Below are positions 1 to 7,631 of a stretch of DNA of 29,541 nucleotides, in pieces; within the stretch, counting starts at the first letter, position 1; the number at the start of each line of letters is the position of its first letter. The stretch is taken from contig CAZGWN010000052.1 of assembly GCA_964528755.1 (NCBI GenBank), positions 1-29,541 of the forward strand, in the 5' to 3' direction. Under the pieces are notes generated by a model, which was not told the DNA's origin, searched no databases, and saw only the letters and a list, made by a program, of their open reading frames with translations. This DNA is from Raineyella sp964528755. GTDB lineage: Bacteria > Actinomycetota > Actinomycetes > Propionibacteriales > Propionibacteriaceae. The position numbers and the translations under genes were made by a program.

Positions 1-617
1 TGCTGGCCTCCGGCCGGAACGTCAACGTGCTGGTGCTCGACACCGAGGTGTACTCCAACACCGGCGGCCAGGCCTCGAAGGCGTCCCCGCTGGGCGCGGT
101 GGCGAAGTTCGCGACCGCCGGCAAGGTCACCGACAAGAAGGACCTGGCCATGCAGGCCATCGCCTACGGCAACGTGTACGTCGCCAAGGTGGCCATGGGC
201 GCCGACCCGCAGCAGACCCTGAAGGCGTTCCGCGAGGCGGAGGCGTACGACGGGCCGTCGCTGATCATCGCCTACAGCCACTGCATCGCGCACGGCATCG
301 ACATGCGCAAGGGCCTCACCCAGCAGTACATGGCGGTGAACACGGGCCACTGGCCACTGGTCCGCTACAACCCGGTGATCCGGGCCGAGGGCGGCAACCC
401 GTTCCTGCTCGATTCTCCGCGACCCCGGTACCCCCTGCGGGAGTACCGGACGAAGGAACTACGCTTCCGAATGCTGATGAAATCCGATCCGGTCGAGGCG
501 GAACGGCTGCTCGAGCTGGGTCAGGACGCCGTCAACCGGCGGTGGCAGAGCTATGAGGAGATGGCCACGCGCGAATCGGCCCGGTTCGCCGCGGACGCGA
601 GGAGGGAAACCCGATGA
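1..617 (+). CDS. nifJ: Pyruvate:ferredoxin (flavodoxin) oxidoreductase, C-terminal fragment
   Basis: The 5' end is cut by the window edge; the reading frame is open from base 3. About 204 C-terminal residues remain of a protein normally near 1,180 residues. They begin inside the thiamine-diphosphate-binding domain, with the family signature VYSNTGGQASKASPLGA followed by AKFATAGK, and continue through the conserved SHCIAHGIDM stretch to the C-terminal tail. The complete enzyme is a cytoplasmic single-chain PFOR that converts pyruvate and CoA to acetyl-CoA, CO2 and reduced ferredoxin or flavodoxin. The stop codon overlaps the next start as ATGA, so the downstream flavoprotein is translationally coupled. 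Identification is secure because these motifs are specific to this family. The Fe-S domains cannot be checked because they lie outside the window. Confidence 0.95.
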   Translation, partial: LASGRNVNVLVLDTEVYSNTGGQASKASPLGAVAKFATAGKVTDKKDLAMQAIAYGNVYVAKVAMGADPQQTLKAFREAEAYDGPSLIIAYSHCIAHGIDMRKGLTQQYMAVNTGHWPLVRYNPVIRAEGGNPFLLDSPRPRYPLREYRTKELRFRMLMKSDPVEAERLLELGQDAVNRRWQSYEEMATRESARFAADARRETR

Positions 618-1627
618 ACCTCGAGACCCCGTACCTGGGGATGCGACTGCGTAGTCCGCTCGTCGCCTCCGCCGGTCCGCTGTCCCAGACCGTCGACGGG
701 ATCAAGGCGCTCGCCGACGGCGGTGTCGGGGCGGTCGTCCTGTACTCGGTCTTCGAGGAGCAGATCCGGCGTCAGGCGGAGATCGACGAGGAGCTCGAGC
801 TGGCCCACGCCAACGCGTTCTCCGAGGCACTGTCGTACTTCCCCAGTGTGCCCGGCGCGGACGGGGTCGGGGTGCCGGCCAAGTACCTCGACCTGCTCGA
901 GCGTGGCGCCAAGGAGGTCGACATCCCGCTGATCGGGTCGATCAACGGCTCGTCGATCGGCGGTTGGACGAAGTACGCGCGGCAGATGCAGGACGCGGGC
1001 GCGTCCGCGATCGAGCTGAACATCTACTTCGTCGTCGGCGACTTCTCGCTGTCGGGACGCGACGTGGAACAGCGCCACATCGACATCCTCTCGTCGGTCA
1101 AGGAGTCCGTCGACATCCCGGTCGCGGTGAAGCTGTCGCCGTACTTCAGCTCGGCCGGGAACATGTGCCTCCAGCTCGATCAGGCCGGAGCCGACGGACT
1201 GGTGCTGTTCAACCGGTTCCTGCAGCCCGAGATCGACGTCGACTCGATGTCGGTCGAGCCCGAGGTCGAGCTGTCCACCTCGTACGAGGGCCGACTGCCC
1301 CGCACCTGGATCGCCGCGCTGCGCGGCCGGGTGGGGGCCTCGATCGCGGCCACCTCCGGGGTGGAGCGGGCCGAGGACATCATCCGCTATCTGCTGTCCG
1401 GCGCCGACGTCGTGATGTCGACCTCGGCCCTGGTGCGGCACGGCACGGACTACAGCAGGCAGTTGCTGGACGGGCTGACCTCCTGGATGACCGAGAAGGG
1501 CTATCAGGACGTGGCCGATTTCCGGGGTCTGTTGTCGGTGCGCCACGGCGACGAGAACGCCTACCAGCGGGCAGGTTATGTCACCGCGCTGCAGCGGGCC
1601 AAGGAGACGTACGGGACGGTGCTGTAG
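614..1627 (+). CDS. Dihydroorotate dehydrogenase-like flavoprotein coupled to PFOR
   Basis: A 337-residue protein with the TIM-barrel FMN fold of dihydroorotate dehydrogenases: N-terminal YLGMRLRSPLVASAGPLS, middle strand IPVAVKLSPYFS, and a late phosphate-binding region around GVERAEDIIRYLLSGADVV. The barrel strand that in true DHODs reads ELN(L/V)SCPN is here ELNIYFVVGD, so the usual catalytic-loop context is missing and pyrimidine biosynthesis is unlikely. This matches the group annotated as DHOD-like proteins, which often sits beside or within nifJ. The start is chosen at the ATGA overlap with nifJ, with GGAGGG about 9 bases upstream. The neighbour suggests it exchanges electrons with PFOR or ferredoxin, but this is inference. 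A long palindrome lies 17 bases past its stop and may terminate the operon. Confidence 0.88.
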   Translation: MNLETPYLGMRLRSPLVASAGPLSQTVDGIKALADGGVGAVVLYSVFEEQIRRQAEIDEELELAHANAFSEALSYFPSVPGADGVGVPAKYLDLLERGAKEVDIPLIGSINGSSIGGWTKYARQMQDAGASAIELNIYFVVGDFSLSGRDVEQRHIDILSSVKESVDIPVAVKLSPYFSSAGNMCLQLDQAGADGLVLFNRFLQPEIDVDSMSVEPEVELSTSYEGRLPRTWIAALRGRVGASIAATSGVERAEDIIRYLLSGADVVMSTSALVRHGTDYSRQLLDGLTSWMTEKGYQDVADFRGLLSVRHGDENAYQRAGYVTALQRAKETYGTVL

Positions 1628-1644
1628 CCCGAGCCGACCCGAGG

Positions 1645-1714
1645 ACAGCGGCCACGCCTTGTTTCAGAAGCCACAAGTCGACTTGTGGCTTCTGAAACAA
1701 GGCGTGGTCGCTGT
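1645..1714. repeat. Long palindromic element, copy A
   Basis: A 70-bp inverted repeat with no loop, centred on GTCGAC (1677-1682). The inner 56 bp (1652-1707) are perfectly self-complementary. Outside that there is one G/T mismatch (1651/1708), then six more pairs. The left edge reads ACAGCGGCCACGCC. It lies between two plus-strand genes, 17 bases after a stop codon. As RNA it would form a near-perfect hairpin of about 35 bp, but no U-tract follows. A sister copy lies at 29104-29171. It could be a strong hairpin terminator, a dimeric protein site, or a mobile palindromic element. Confidence 0.95.
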
Positions 1715-1773
1715 TGCGGCGCCGCCGGCCGGCCGTCACCCTGGTCGGAGATCCCCTCGTGGAGGAGCACACC

Positions 1774-2703
1774 ATGGGCCTGTCCCCCGCCACTCGCATC
1801 GACACCCATCACCACATCGTGCCGGACTTCTACCGGCGTTGGCTGACCGACCGAGGAATCGACGCCGGCGGACTGCCCATCCCGGAATGGACCATCGACG
1901 GCACCCGCGATCTCATGTCCCGGTGCAGGATCCGTACGGCCATCTTCTCGGTCTCCACGCCCGGGGTCGAGCCGGCCTCCACTGCTGCGGAGGCGGCGTC
2001 TGTCGCGCGCGATCTGAACACCTACTGCCATGAGGTCGTGGCGTCCGACCCGGGACACTTCGGCTACTTCGCCACGCTCACGCTGCCCGACGTCGATCAC
2101 GCCATCGAGGAGATGAACCGCGCCTACGACGACCTCGGTGCCGACGGTGTGGTCCTGCTGGCCAACTCCAAGGGAACCTACCTGGGAGATCCGGGCTTCG
2201 AGCCACTGATGGCCGAACTCGACCGACGCGCGGCGGTGGTCTTCATCCATCCGTCCCACCTGGCCGGTCCCGCGGTGGACGGCATCCCCGCGTACGCCGC
2301 GGACTTCCTCCTCGACACGACCCGTGCAGCCCTCAACCTCTCCCGCCGCGGCGTGCTGGACCGCTACCCCCGGATCAGGTTCATCCTGTCCCACGGCGGC
2401 GGCATGATTCCGTACGCTGCACTGCGGCTCTCCCCGACTGCCTCCCCCACCGGCAATGCCGTCGACGGGCTGCGCCGACTGCGTCGGTTCTACTACGACA
2501 CCGCGCTGACGCCGTCCCCGTTCTCCATGCCGGCACTGCTGCGGATGGTGCCGCGGAGCCACCTTCTGTTCGGCAGCGACTATCCGTACGCCGCGGCACG
2601 GTACGCCGCCATCTTCTCCGGGCTGCTGACCGCCTACCCGACCCTGCGCCACCGGGCCATCAACCACACCAACGCCGAGAGGCTCTTCCCCCGCCTGGCC
2701 TAG
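1774..2703 (+). CDS. Amidohydrolase family protein (ACMSD/decarboxylase-like)
   Basis: A 309-residue cytoplasmic protein of the Amidohydro_2 type. The metal-binding HxH sits at residues 12-14 in RIDTHHHIVPDF. Further expected histidines occur in VVFIHPSH and in RFILSHGGGMIPY, and the conserved aspartate is in LLFGSDYPYA near the C-terminus. This family hydrolyses or decarboxylates aromatic and lactone-like carboxylates (ACMSD and dihydroxybenzoate decarboxylase relatives); the substrate here cannot be deduced. The ATG at 1774 is preferred because GGAGGAG lies 6 bases upstream; an in-frame TTG at 1714 lies inside the edge of the palindrome and is unlikely. It appears monocistronic, with a convergent gene 45 bases past its stop. 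Confidence 0.85.
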   Translation: MGLSPATRIDTHHHIVPDFYRRWLTDRGIDAGGLPIPEWTIDGTRDLMSRCRIRTAIFSVSTPGVEPASTAAEAASVARDLNTYCHEVVASDPGHFGYFATLTLPDVDHAIEEMNRAYDDLGADGVVLLANSKGTYLGDPGFEPLMAELDRRAAVVFIHPSHLAGPAVDGIPAYAADFLLDTTRAALNLSRRGVLDRYPRIRFILSHGGGMIPYAALRLSPTASPTGNAVDGLRRLRRFYYDTALTPSPFSMPALLRMVPRSHLLFGSDYPYAAARYAAIFSGLLTAYPTLRHRAINHTNAERLFPRLA

Positions 2704-2748
2704 CGCCCGATGGGCAGACGTCACCCCGCCCCTCGGCGATGCGGCGGC

Positions 2749-3519
2749 CTACCCGGCCCCCAGCACACCCTCCAGGTACGCCCGCGCGTCCACCAGCGAG
2801 GGGCCGTACCAGGTGACCGAGCGCCCGTCGACGCACACCGTCCGCACCCCCGTCCCCGCGAACGCCTCCGGGCCGTTGTCGGGTCCGAAGGCGTACGGCT
2901 CGTCGGGCAGCACCACCAGCCCGGCCCGCTCGGCGATCTCGGCCACCGAGGTGTGCGGATAGCGCGACTCCGCGTCGGCGTAGGCGTTGCGCCATCCCAG
3001 CCGCTCCAGCAGCGAGGCGGTGAAGGTCCGCGGACCGACGACCATCCAGGGATCGCGCCAGATCACGATCGCGGCCGTCTCGGGATGGGGCTCCGCCGCA
3101 GGCGCCCAGATCTCCTGGGCCCGGACCAGCCACGACGGCACTCCGACGCCGAGGACCTCGGCGAACAGCCGACGCATCGAGGCCAGTGCCCCGTCAAGGT
3201 CCTCCACCACGGTCACCCATACCGGCAGACCCGCCGATCGCATCCGCTCGACGTCGAGGCGGCGATTCTCCTCCTGGTTGCAAATCACCAGGTCCGGATG
3301 CAGTGCTGCGATGGCCGCCCGGTCGGGGTTCTTGGTGCCACGCACTCGGGTCACGTCCAGGTCGGCGGGCCGGATGCACCAGTCGGTCGCCCCGACGAGG
3401 ACCTCGCGACAGGTCGCCGCCACCGCCTCGGTCAGCGACGGGACCAGGGAGACCACCCGCTGCGGTCGCTCGGGCAAGGTGACGGGCGTGCCGAGATCGT
3501 CAAGGAGCGTACGGGCCAT
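2749..3519 (-). CDS. Helical backbone metal receptor (BtuF/FhuD-type fold) without signal peptide
   Basis: A 256-residue protein of the periplasmic-binding-protein class III fold (PF01497, TroA-like). It shows the opening RVVSLVPSLTEAV, the core IAALHPDLVICNQEENRR and a second lobe with TAAIVIWRDPWMVVGPRTF. The receptor domain starts almost at residue 1: there is no signal peptide, lipobox or transmembrane segment, so the protein should stay in the cytoplasm. No ABC permease or ATPase is adjacent. Signal-less cobalamin- or metal-binding homologues are known in other bacteria, but their role is unclear. The start is fixed by a TAGGCT -10 box six bases upstream, suggesting a leaderless mRNA. 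It is divergent from the S4 protein gene. The ligand (corrinoid, siderophore or metal) is unknown. Confidence 0.82.
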   Translation of the reverse strand: MARTLLDDLGTPVTLPERPQRVVSLVPSLTEAVAATCREVLVGATDWCIRPADLDVTRVRGTKNPDRAAIAALHPDLVICNQEENRRLDVERMRSAGLPVWVTVVEDLDGALASMRRLFAEVLGVGVPSWLVRAQEIWAPAAEPHPETAAIVIWRDPWMVVGPRTFTASLLERLGWRNAYADAESRYPHTSVAEIAERAGLVVLPDEPYAFGPDNGPEAFAGTGVRTVCVDGRSVTWYGPSLVDARAYLEGVLGAG

Positions 3520-3525
3520 GCCCCC

Positions 3526-3531
3526 AGCCTA
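3526..3531 (-). promoter_or_regulatory. -10 box of a probable leaderless promoter for the metal-receptor gene
   Basis: TAGGCT on the minus strand, followed by six bases (GGGGGC) and then ATG at 3519. There is no Shine-Dalgarno sequence, so transcription should begin at or within a base of the A of ATG. Confidence 0.6.
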
Positions 3532-3550
3532 GAAGCGTGAGAATGGGCCC

Positions 3551-3784
3551 ATGGCATCCGCATCCGATCCCGACCGGCCCGATCCCATCCGGCTCGGCCA
3601 GTTCCTCAAGGCGACCGGTCTCGCCGAGTCCGGCGGGGAGGCCCACGAGTTCGTCCGAGAAGGCTGGGTCAGCGTCGACGGCGAGGTGGAGACCCGCCGT
3701 GGCCGCCGACTGCACCACGGTCAGCGGGTGACCCTCCGGCGCCCGGGAGCTCCGGAGGTGACCGCCGTGGTGGAGACGGGCTGA
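3551..3784 (+). CDS. Small S4-domain RNA-binding protein
   Basis: A 77-residue protein that is almost entirely one S4 domain: IRLGQFLKATGLAESGGEAH, then FVREGWVSVDGEVETRRGRRL and HHGQRVTL. This is the YbcJ-like class of small S4 proteins, which bind structured RNA; no partner has been fixed. The first dozen residues are acidic and proline-rich and probably disordered. There is no Shine-Dalgarno sequence. GAGAAT lies six bases before the ATG, which suggests a leaderless transcript from a promoter back-to-back with the metal-receptor promoter. Its stop lies 3 bases from the end of the convergent L7/L12-like gene. Confidence 0.85.
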   Translation: MASASDPDRPDPIRLGQFLKATGLAESGGEAHEFVREGWVSVDGEVETRRGRRLHHGQRVTLRRPGAPEVTAVVETG

Positions 3785-3787
3785 GCC

Positions 3788-4102
3788 TCAGTCCCCGACC
3801 GGACCTCCGCCCGGCTCCCCGGCCGCGGATCCCTCGACAGACGACTTCTCCGACACGTACGGATCGGTCCTGCGCAGCTTGTCGACGTACTGTTTGGCCT
3901 CGGCGAGCCCGGCCCCCGTACGGTCCCGGTAGAGCTTCACCGCCGGGATGTAGCCGTGCGTCTCGAGCACCGACCGCACCGCCTCGTCCAGCGTCGTGGA
4001 GGCGCCCTCCCGGCCGGCCTGCTGCATCAGCCAGGCCACCTGCTGCTCCAACTCGTACACGCGGTCCCGCAGCCGCTCGATCTCGGCCCGAACGTCGAAC
4101 AT
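3788..4102 (-). CDS. L7/L12 C-terminal-domain-like small protein
   Basis: A 104-residue protein. Residues 1-35 form a predicted coiled coil (MFDVRAEIERLRDRVYELEQ and following). Residues 38-80 resemble the C-terminal domain of ribosomal protein L7/L12 (AVRSVLETHGYIPAVKLYRD, then GLAEAKQYVDKL). The tail is Gly/Pro/acidic and looks disordered. Such L7/L12-like proteins are common in actinobacteria and are not the ribosomal stalk protein; their function is unknown. The ATG at 4102 is chosen because the coiled coil starts there and GTGGAG lies just upstream. The open frame continues upstream without family similarity and was not used. A TAGGCT box at 4116-4121 gives a very short leader. Confidence 0.78.
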   Translation of the reverse strand: MFDVRAEIERLRDRVYELEQQVAWLMQQAGREGASTTLDEAVRSVLETHGYIPAVKLYRDRTGAGLAEAKQYVDKLRRTDPYVSEKSSVEGSAAGEPGGGPVGD

Positions 4103-4115
4103 CTCCACGGCCGAC

Positions 4116-4121
4116 AGCCTA
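4116..4121 (-). promoter_or_regulatory. -10 box upstream of the L7/L12-like gene
   Basis: TAGGCT on the minus strand, 13 bases before the ATG at 4102, implying a leader of about 6 nt. It lies between two direct copies of CGGCCGACA (4109-4117 and 4128-4136) and inside a GCCGAC/GTCGGC inverted repeat, a possible regulator site. Confidence 0.45.
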
Positions 4122-4225
4122 GTGCGTCGGCCGACACCCGGCAGGACCTGCGACACACAGGCGCCTCTCAGCCCATCCACAGGTTCCCCTCGACCGGACA
4201 TGGCCTTGCATGGCACGCTCGGAAC

Positions 4226-4972
4226 ATGACCGACAGCGCTCGTGGCACCCTCACCCGCCCCGACGGGTCGCCCATCCGCATTCTCGCGGTGGACGACGAA
4301 CCCGCCCTCACCGAACTGCTGGCGATGGCGATGCGGTACGAGGGCTGGGAGGTGTGGACCGCCGGCAGCGGTCACGAGGCGATCGAGGCCGCCCATGAGG
4401 TACGTCCCGATGCCGCCGTCCTGGACATCATGTTGCCCGACTGTGACGGGCTGACCGTCATGCAGCGAATCCACGAGGTCGTGCCCGACCTGCCGGTGAT
4501 CTTCCTGACCGCCCGCGACGCGGTCGCCGACCGGATCGAGGGACTGACCAGCGGCGCCGACGACTACGTCACCAAGCCGTTCAGCCTGGAGGAGTTGATC
4601 GCCCGGCTGCGGGCGCTGCTGCGGCGTACCGGGGCGGGCCAATCGGAGAACAGCGCGACACTCGCCGTGGGTGATCTCACCCTCGACGAGGATTCCCACG
4701 AGGTCGTCCGCGCCGGGACGTCGATCCACCTGACCGCGACGGAGTTCGAGTTGCTGCGCTACCTCATGCACAACCCGCGACGCGTGCTCAGCAAGGCGCA
4801 GATCCTCGACCGGGTGTGGAACTACGACTTCGGCGGCCAGGCCAATATCGTCGAGCTCTACATCTCCTATCTGCGCAAGAAGATCGACGCGGGCCGGTCC
4901 CCGATGATCCACACCCTGCGCGGCGCCGGCTACATGCTGCGCCCCGCGGACGAGTCCACACCCCGGCCATGA
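4226..4972 (+). CDS. OmpR/PhoB-family response regulator
   Basis: A 248-residue two-component regulator. The receiver domain (about residues 16-130) has the acidic pair in ILAVDDEP, phospho-acceptor Asp67 in AVLDIMLPDCDG, the conserved FLTARD threonine region and Lys117 in YVTKPFS. The C-terminal winged helix (about 150-243) carries LTATEFELLRYLMHNPRRVLS and NIVELYISYLRKKID, then LRGAGYML. It resembles the actinobacterial TcrA/TrcR/PrrA-like regulators. There is no Shine-Dalgarno; CACGCT lies six bases before the ATG, suggesting a leaderless or near-leaderless message. It overlaps the kinase gene by ATGA. The signal and regulon cannot be read from the sequence. Confidence 0.95.
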   Translation: MTDSARGTLTRPDGSPIRILAVDDEPALTELLAMAMRYEGWEVWTAGSGHEAIEAAHEVRPDAAVLDIMLPDCDGLTVMQRIHEVVPDLPVIFLTARDAVADRIEGLTSGADDYVTKPFSLEELIARLRALLRRTGAGQSENSATLAVGDLTLDEDSHEVVRAGTSIHLTATEFELLRYLMHNPRRVLSKAQILDRVWNYDFGGQANIVELYISYLRKKIDAGRSPMIHTLRGAGYMLRPADESTPRP

Positions 4973-6537
4973 CCCGCTCGCCCGACCCTCCCGATCGGCG
5001 CGTGCCCGGTGAGCGCCCACCCGGCGGCCGGCACCTGCCGACCCTCACCCGTCAGCTCGTCGTCCGGGTCACCCTGGTCGTCGCGGCCCTGTCGGCGGTC
5101 ATCTGCCTGAGTTCGACCGCGGTCGCCCAGCGGCTGATGATGAACCAGCTCGACCGGCGGCTGGTGGCGGTGGCCAGCCGACAGGAGGGGGCGGTGGACA
5201 ACCCGGGCAAGGGATACCCGGGCGGGGTCGACCTGCCCGGACAGCCCATCGGCACCGTGGTCCTCGAGGTCGAGAACAACGTTGCCCTGCACGGCATGCT
5301 CACCGACGCCGGGGTCAAGCCGCTGCCCGACCAGGAGGCCGTCCGGATCCTCTCCGAACTGCCCACCGACGGCAGCGCCCACAGCGTCAACCTGCCGATC
5401 CTCGGTCTCTACCGGGCGGTCAGCGTCGAACGCGACGGGCATCGGGTGATCATCGGCCTGCCCCGCGGAGAGACCCGCAACGCCATCGTCACCCTGGTCG
5501 TCACCACCTCCACCTTGGGCATCGTGTGCGTCGCCGCGGCAGCGATCGGCGTCTATCTGGTGGTCAGCGACAAGCTCCGCCCGATCACCGACCTGGCCGC
5601 CACCGCCCGCGAGGTCGCGGCCACGCCGCTGGAACACGGCCAGGTCGGTCGGCTGGTCCGGATGCCTCGCGACCAGCCGGCACAGGCCACCGAGGTCGCC
5701 GACGTCGGCGAGGCGTTCAACCAGATGCTCGGCCACGTCGAGTCCGCCCTGCGCGCCCGCGAGCTGTCGGAGACGAAGGTCCGCCGGTTCGTCGCCGACG
5801 CCTCCCACGAGTTGCGCAATCCGCTGGCGGCGATCCGGGGGTATGCCGAGCTCACCCGGCGGCACCGCCAGGAGCTGCCCGCCCAGACGGCGCGCTCGCT
5901 GGACCGGATCGACGCCGAGGCCGAGCGGATGTCGGCGCTGGTGGAGGACATGCTCCTGCTCGCCCGCCTCGACGCCAACCCCGCGCCCGCCACCGAACCC
6001 GTCGACCTGTCCGAGATCGTCGTCAACGCCATCGCCGACGCCCAGGCCGCCGGCCCCGACCACCGCTGGTCGCTGAACGTGCCGCCCGAGCCGGTCGTCA
6101 CACTGGGCAGCCGCCACCAACTCCACCAGGTGGTCACCAACCTGCTGGCCAATGCCCGTACGCACACGCCGGCGGGCACCTCCGTACGGGCCGTCCTGAC
6201 CGTCGAGCGGGATCCGCGCCACCCGGACCGTACGGCCGTGCTGGAGATCCACGACAACGGGCCGGGGATACCGGCGGGCCAGCTCGGGTCGATCTTCGAC
6301 CGGTTCGTCCGCGGCGACACCGCACGGGCCCGGATGCCCGGCGGGTCGGCCTCCCGCAGCACCGGCCTGGGTCTGTCGATCGTGCGGGCGGTGGTCTCCG
6401 CCCACGGCGGTACGGTCGGGGTCGCCTCGCGCTGCCTGGCCGACATCCCGAACGGGCAGGCCGTCCCGGGCACCAGTTGGACCTCGTTCACCATCCGGCT
6501 GCCGATCGACGATCGGGCCGACCGGCCCGCTGCCTGA
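4969..6537 (+). CDS. Membrane sensor histidine kinase, partner of the upstream regulator
   Basis: A 522-residue protein. A proline/arginine-rich cytoplasmic start is followed by a first membrane segment (VRVTLVVAALSAVICLSSTA), an extracytoplasmic sensor region of about 120 residues with no recognised fold, a second membrane segment (IVCVAAAAIGVYLVV) and a HAMP domain. The HisKA box holds phospho-accepting His280 in DASHELRNPLAAIRGYAEL. The ATPase domain has an N box (LHQVVTNLLANARTH), G1 (EIHDNGPGIP), an F box (IFDRFVRGD) and G2 (GLGLSIV). The order and ELRNPLAAIRG box match actinobacterial TcrY/TrcS-like kinases. The start is taken at the ATGA overlap with the regulator gene. Its stop lies 7 bases from the end of the convergent cation transporter. 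Confidence 0.95.
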   Translation: MTRSPDPPDRRVPGERPPGGRHLPTLTRQLVVRVTLVVAALSAVICLSSTAVAQRLMMNQLDRRLVAVASRQEGAVDNPGKGYPGGVDLPGQPIGTVVLEVENNVALHGMLTDAGVKPLPDQEAVRILSELPTDGSAHSVNLPILGLYRAVSVERDGHRVIIGLPRGETRNAIVTLVVTTSTLGIVCVAAAAIGVYLVVSDKLRPITDLAATAREVAATPLEHGQVGRLVRMPRDQPAQATEVADVGEAFNQMLGHVESALRARELSETKVRRFVADASHELRNPLAAIRGYAELTRRHRQELPAQTARSLDRIDAEAERMSALVEDMLLLARLDANPAPATEPVDLSEIVVNAIADAQAAGPDHRWSLNVPPEPVVTLGSRHQLHQVVTNLLANARTHTPAGTSVRAVLTVERDPRHPDRTAVLEIHDNGPGIPAGQLGSIFDRFVRGDTARARMPGGSASRSTGLGLSIVRAVVSAHGGTVGVASRCLADIPNGQAVPGTSWTSFTIRLPIDDRADRPAA

Positions 6538-6544
6538 GCCGGAC

Positions 6545-7255
6545 TCAGCGCCGGTCCGACCGCGGTACGTCCTCCGGCCGCGGGGCGTCACCGCCGAGTT
6601 GCCCGAGCACCTCCATCGGCGACTCGATCCCGCTCGTCCAGGCCTCGATGCCCTCCCGTATGGCCAGCACCGCCACCACCAGCGCCGCCACGGAATCGGC
6701 CCACTGCCAACCGAACCACGCGTTGGCCAGCAGACCGATCAGCACACTGCCGGACAGGTAGCAGCACAACAGTCGTTGCCGGGCGTCGGCCCGTACGCTG
6801 GCCGATCCGAGCTCGCGGCCCACCCGCGTCTGGATCCACGCCAGCAGCGGCATGGTGATCAGGCTGGCGATCGTCAACGCGATGCCGACGGGACTCCGGT
6901 CGACCTCTCCACGGCCGGCCAACGTCACGACCGCGTCGACCGTCACCCACGCGGCCATGGCGAAGAAGGCCAGCGCGATCACCCGTACGGTCACCCGCTC
7001 CCAGCGCTCCGGGTCGGCCCGGTTGAACTGCCAGGCGACCGCGACCGCCGAGGCGACCTCGATCACCGAGTCGAGACCGAAGCCGATCAGTGCCGTCGAG
7101 GACGCGAATGCCCCGGCGGTGATCGCCACCGCGGCCTCCACGACGTTGTAGCCGATGGCCACGGCCACCAGGAGGCGGACCTGGTGCTCCAACCGGAGGC
7201 GCCGGTCGGCCGACAAGGCCGGGGTCGGTACGGGGACCGGCAGTTTGTCAGCCAC
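6545..7255 (-). CDS. CDF-like cation transporter next to an ArsR-family sensor
   Basis: A 236-residue protein with about six membrane segments. Metal-site-like acidic residues lie in helices: GFGLDSVIEVASAVAVAW near residue 60 and WADSVAALVVAVLAI near residue 190. It is shorter than a full cation diffusion facilitator because the cytoplasmic C-terminal domain is missing. It starts with GTG and overlaps the ArsR gene by 8 bases with no clear Shine-Dalgarno, so translation depends on coupling. The upstream sensor has a CmtR-like cysteine set, so export of Cd2+, Pb2+ or a similar soft metal from the cytoplasm is the best inference. Zn2+ or Co2+ remains possible. Confidence 0.82.
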   Translation of the reverse strand: MADKLPVPVPTPALSADRRLRLEHQVRLLVAVAIGYNVVEAAVAITAGAFASSTALIGFGLDSVIEVASAVAVAWQFNRADPERWERVTVRVIALAFFAMAAWVTVDAVVTLAGRGEVDRSPVGIALTIASLITMPLLAWIQTRVGRELGSASVRADARQRLLCCYLSGSVLIGLLANAWFGWQWADSVAALVVAVLAIREGIEAWTSGIESPMEVLGQLGGDAPRPEDVPRSDRR

Positions 7256-7631
7256 GGGAGGCCAACCCGTACGTGTCGCACGAGACGACCGCGTCGTCGG
7301 TCACCGCGAGCACCTGCCCGGCCGCGGCGAGCAGTCCCGACGTCTCCGCAGGGTGCGCGAGGGAGTGGAGGGAGGCGCGGCCGACCTGGCGCGACGACAC
7401 CAGGCCGCATTCGCGCAGGCAGGACAGGTGCTGGGAGACGGTCGACTGGGCCAGTCCGAGGTGGCGGGTCAGGTCGACCACCCGCTGGTCGCCGGCGGCC
7501 AGCCGGCGCAGGATCGCCAGCCGGGCCGGCTCGGCGAAGCTGCGGAAAAGGCAGGCCAGCGTCTCCGGTCCGGGCCCGTCAGCGGAGGTCGACGGGCGCT
7601 GCCCCCGGGCGTCGCCCACGATCGATGTCAT
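7248..7631 (-). CDS. ArsR/SmtB-family metal sensor, CmtR-like
   Basis: A 127-residue winged-helix repressor: FRSFAEPARLAILRRLAAGD, recognition helix AQSTVSQHLSCLRECGL, then the wing. Cys71 and Cys75 form the C-x3-C within the recognition helix, and Cys118 lies in the C-terminal tail (AVVSCDTYG). The same arrangement provides the Cd/Pb ligands of mycobacterial CmtR (HLSCLRGCGL plus a late cysteine), so a Cd2+/Pb2+ sensor is inferred. The start is set at ATG 7631. It lies 53 bases inside the 3' end of the HD-domain gene and within a perfect inverted repeat (7628-7647) that could be its own operator. It is followed by the transporter with an 8-base overlap. Confidence 0.9.
   Translation of the reverse strand: MTSIVGDARGQRPSTSADGPGPETLACLFRSFAEPARLAILRRLAAGDQRVVDLTRHLGLAQSTVSQHLSCLRECGLVSSRQVGRASLHSLAHPAETSGLLAAAGQVLAVTDDAVVSCDTYGLASRG

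Noticed and set aside
551..1546. Long minus-strand open frame of 331 codons opposite the DHOD-like gene
   Set aside because: A low-complexity Gly/Arg/Val-rich shadow of a strong gene, with no motif or ribosome site.
1645..1714. Insertion sequence ends or attachment site
   Set aside because: There is no transposase, no target duplication is visible, and the two copies are self-contained palindromes rather than the ends of one element.
4930..6591. 553-codon minus-strand open frame opposite the histidine kinase
   Set aside because: The plus-strand kinase has every expected motif. The antisense frame is a GC-bias artefact.
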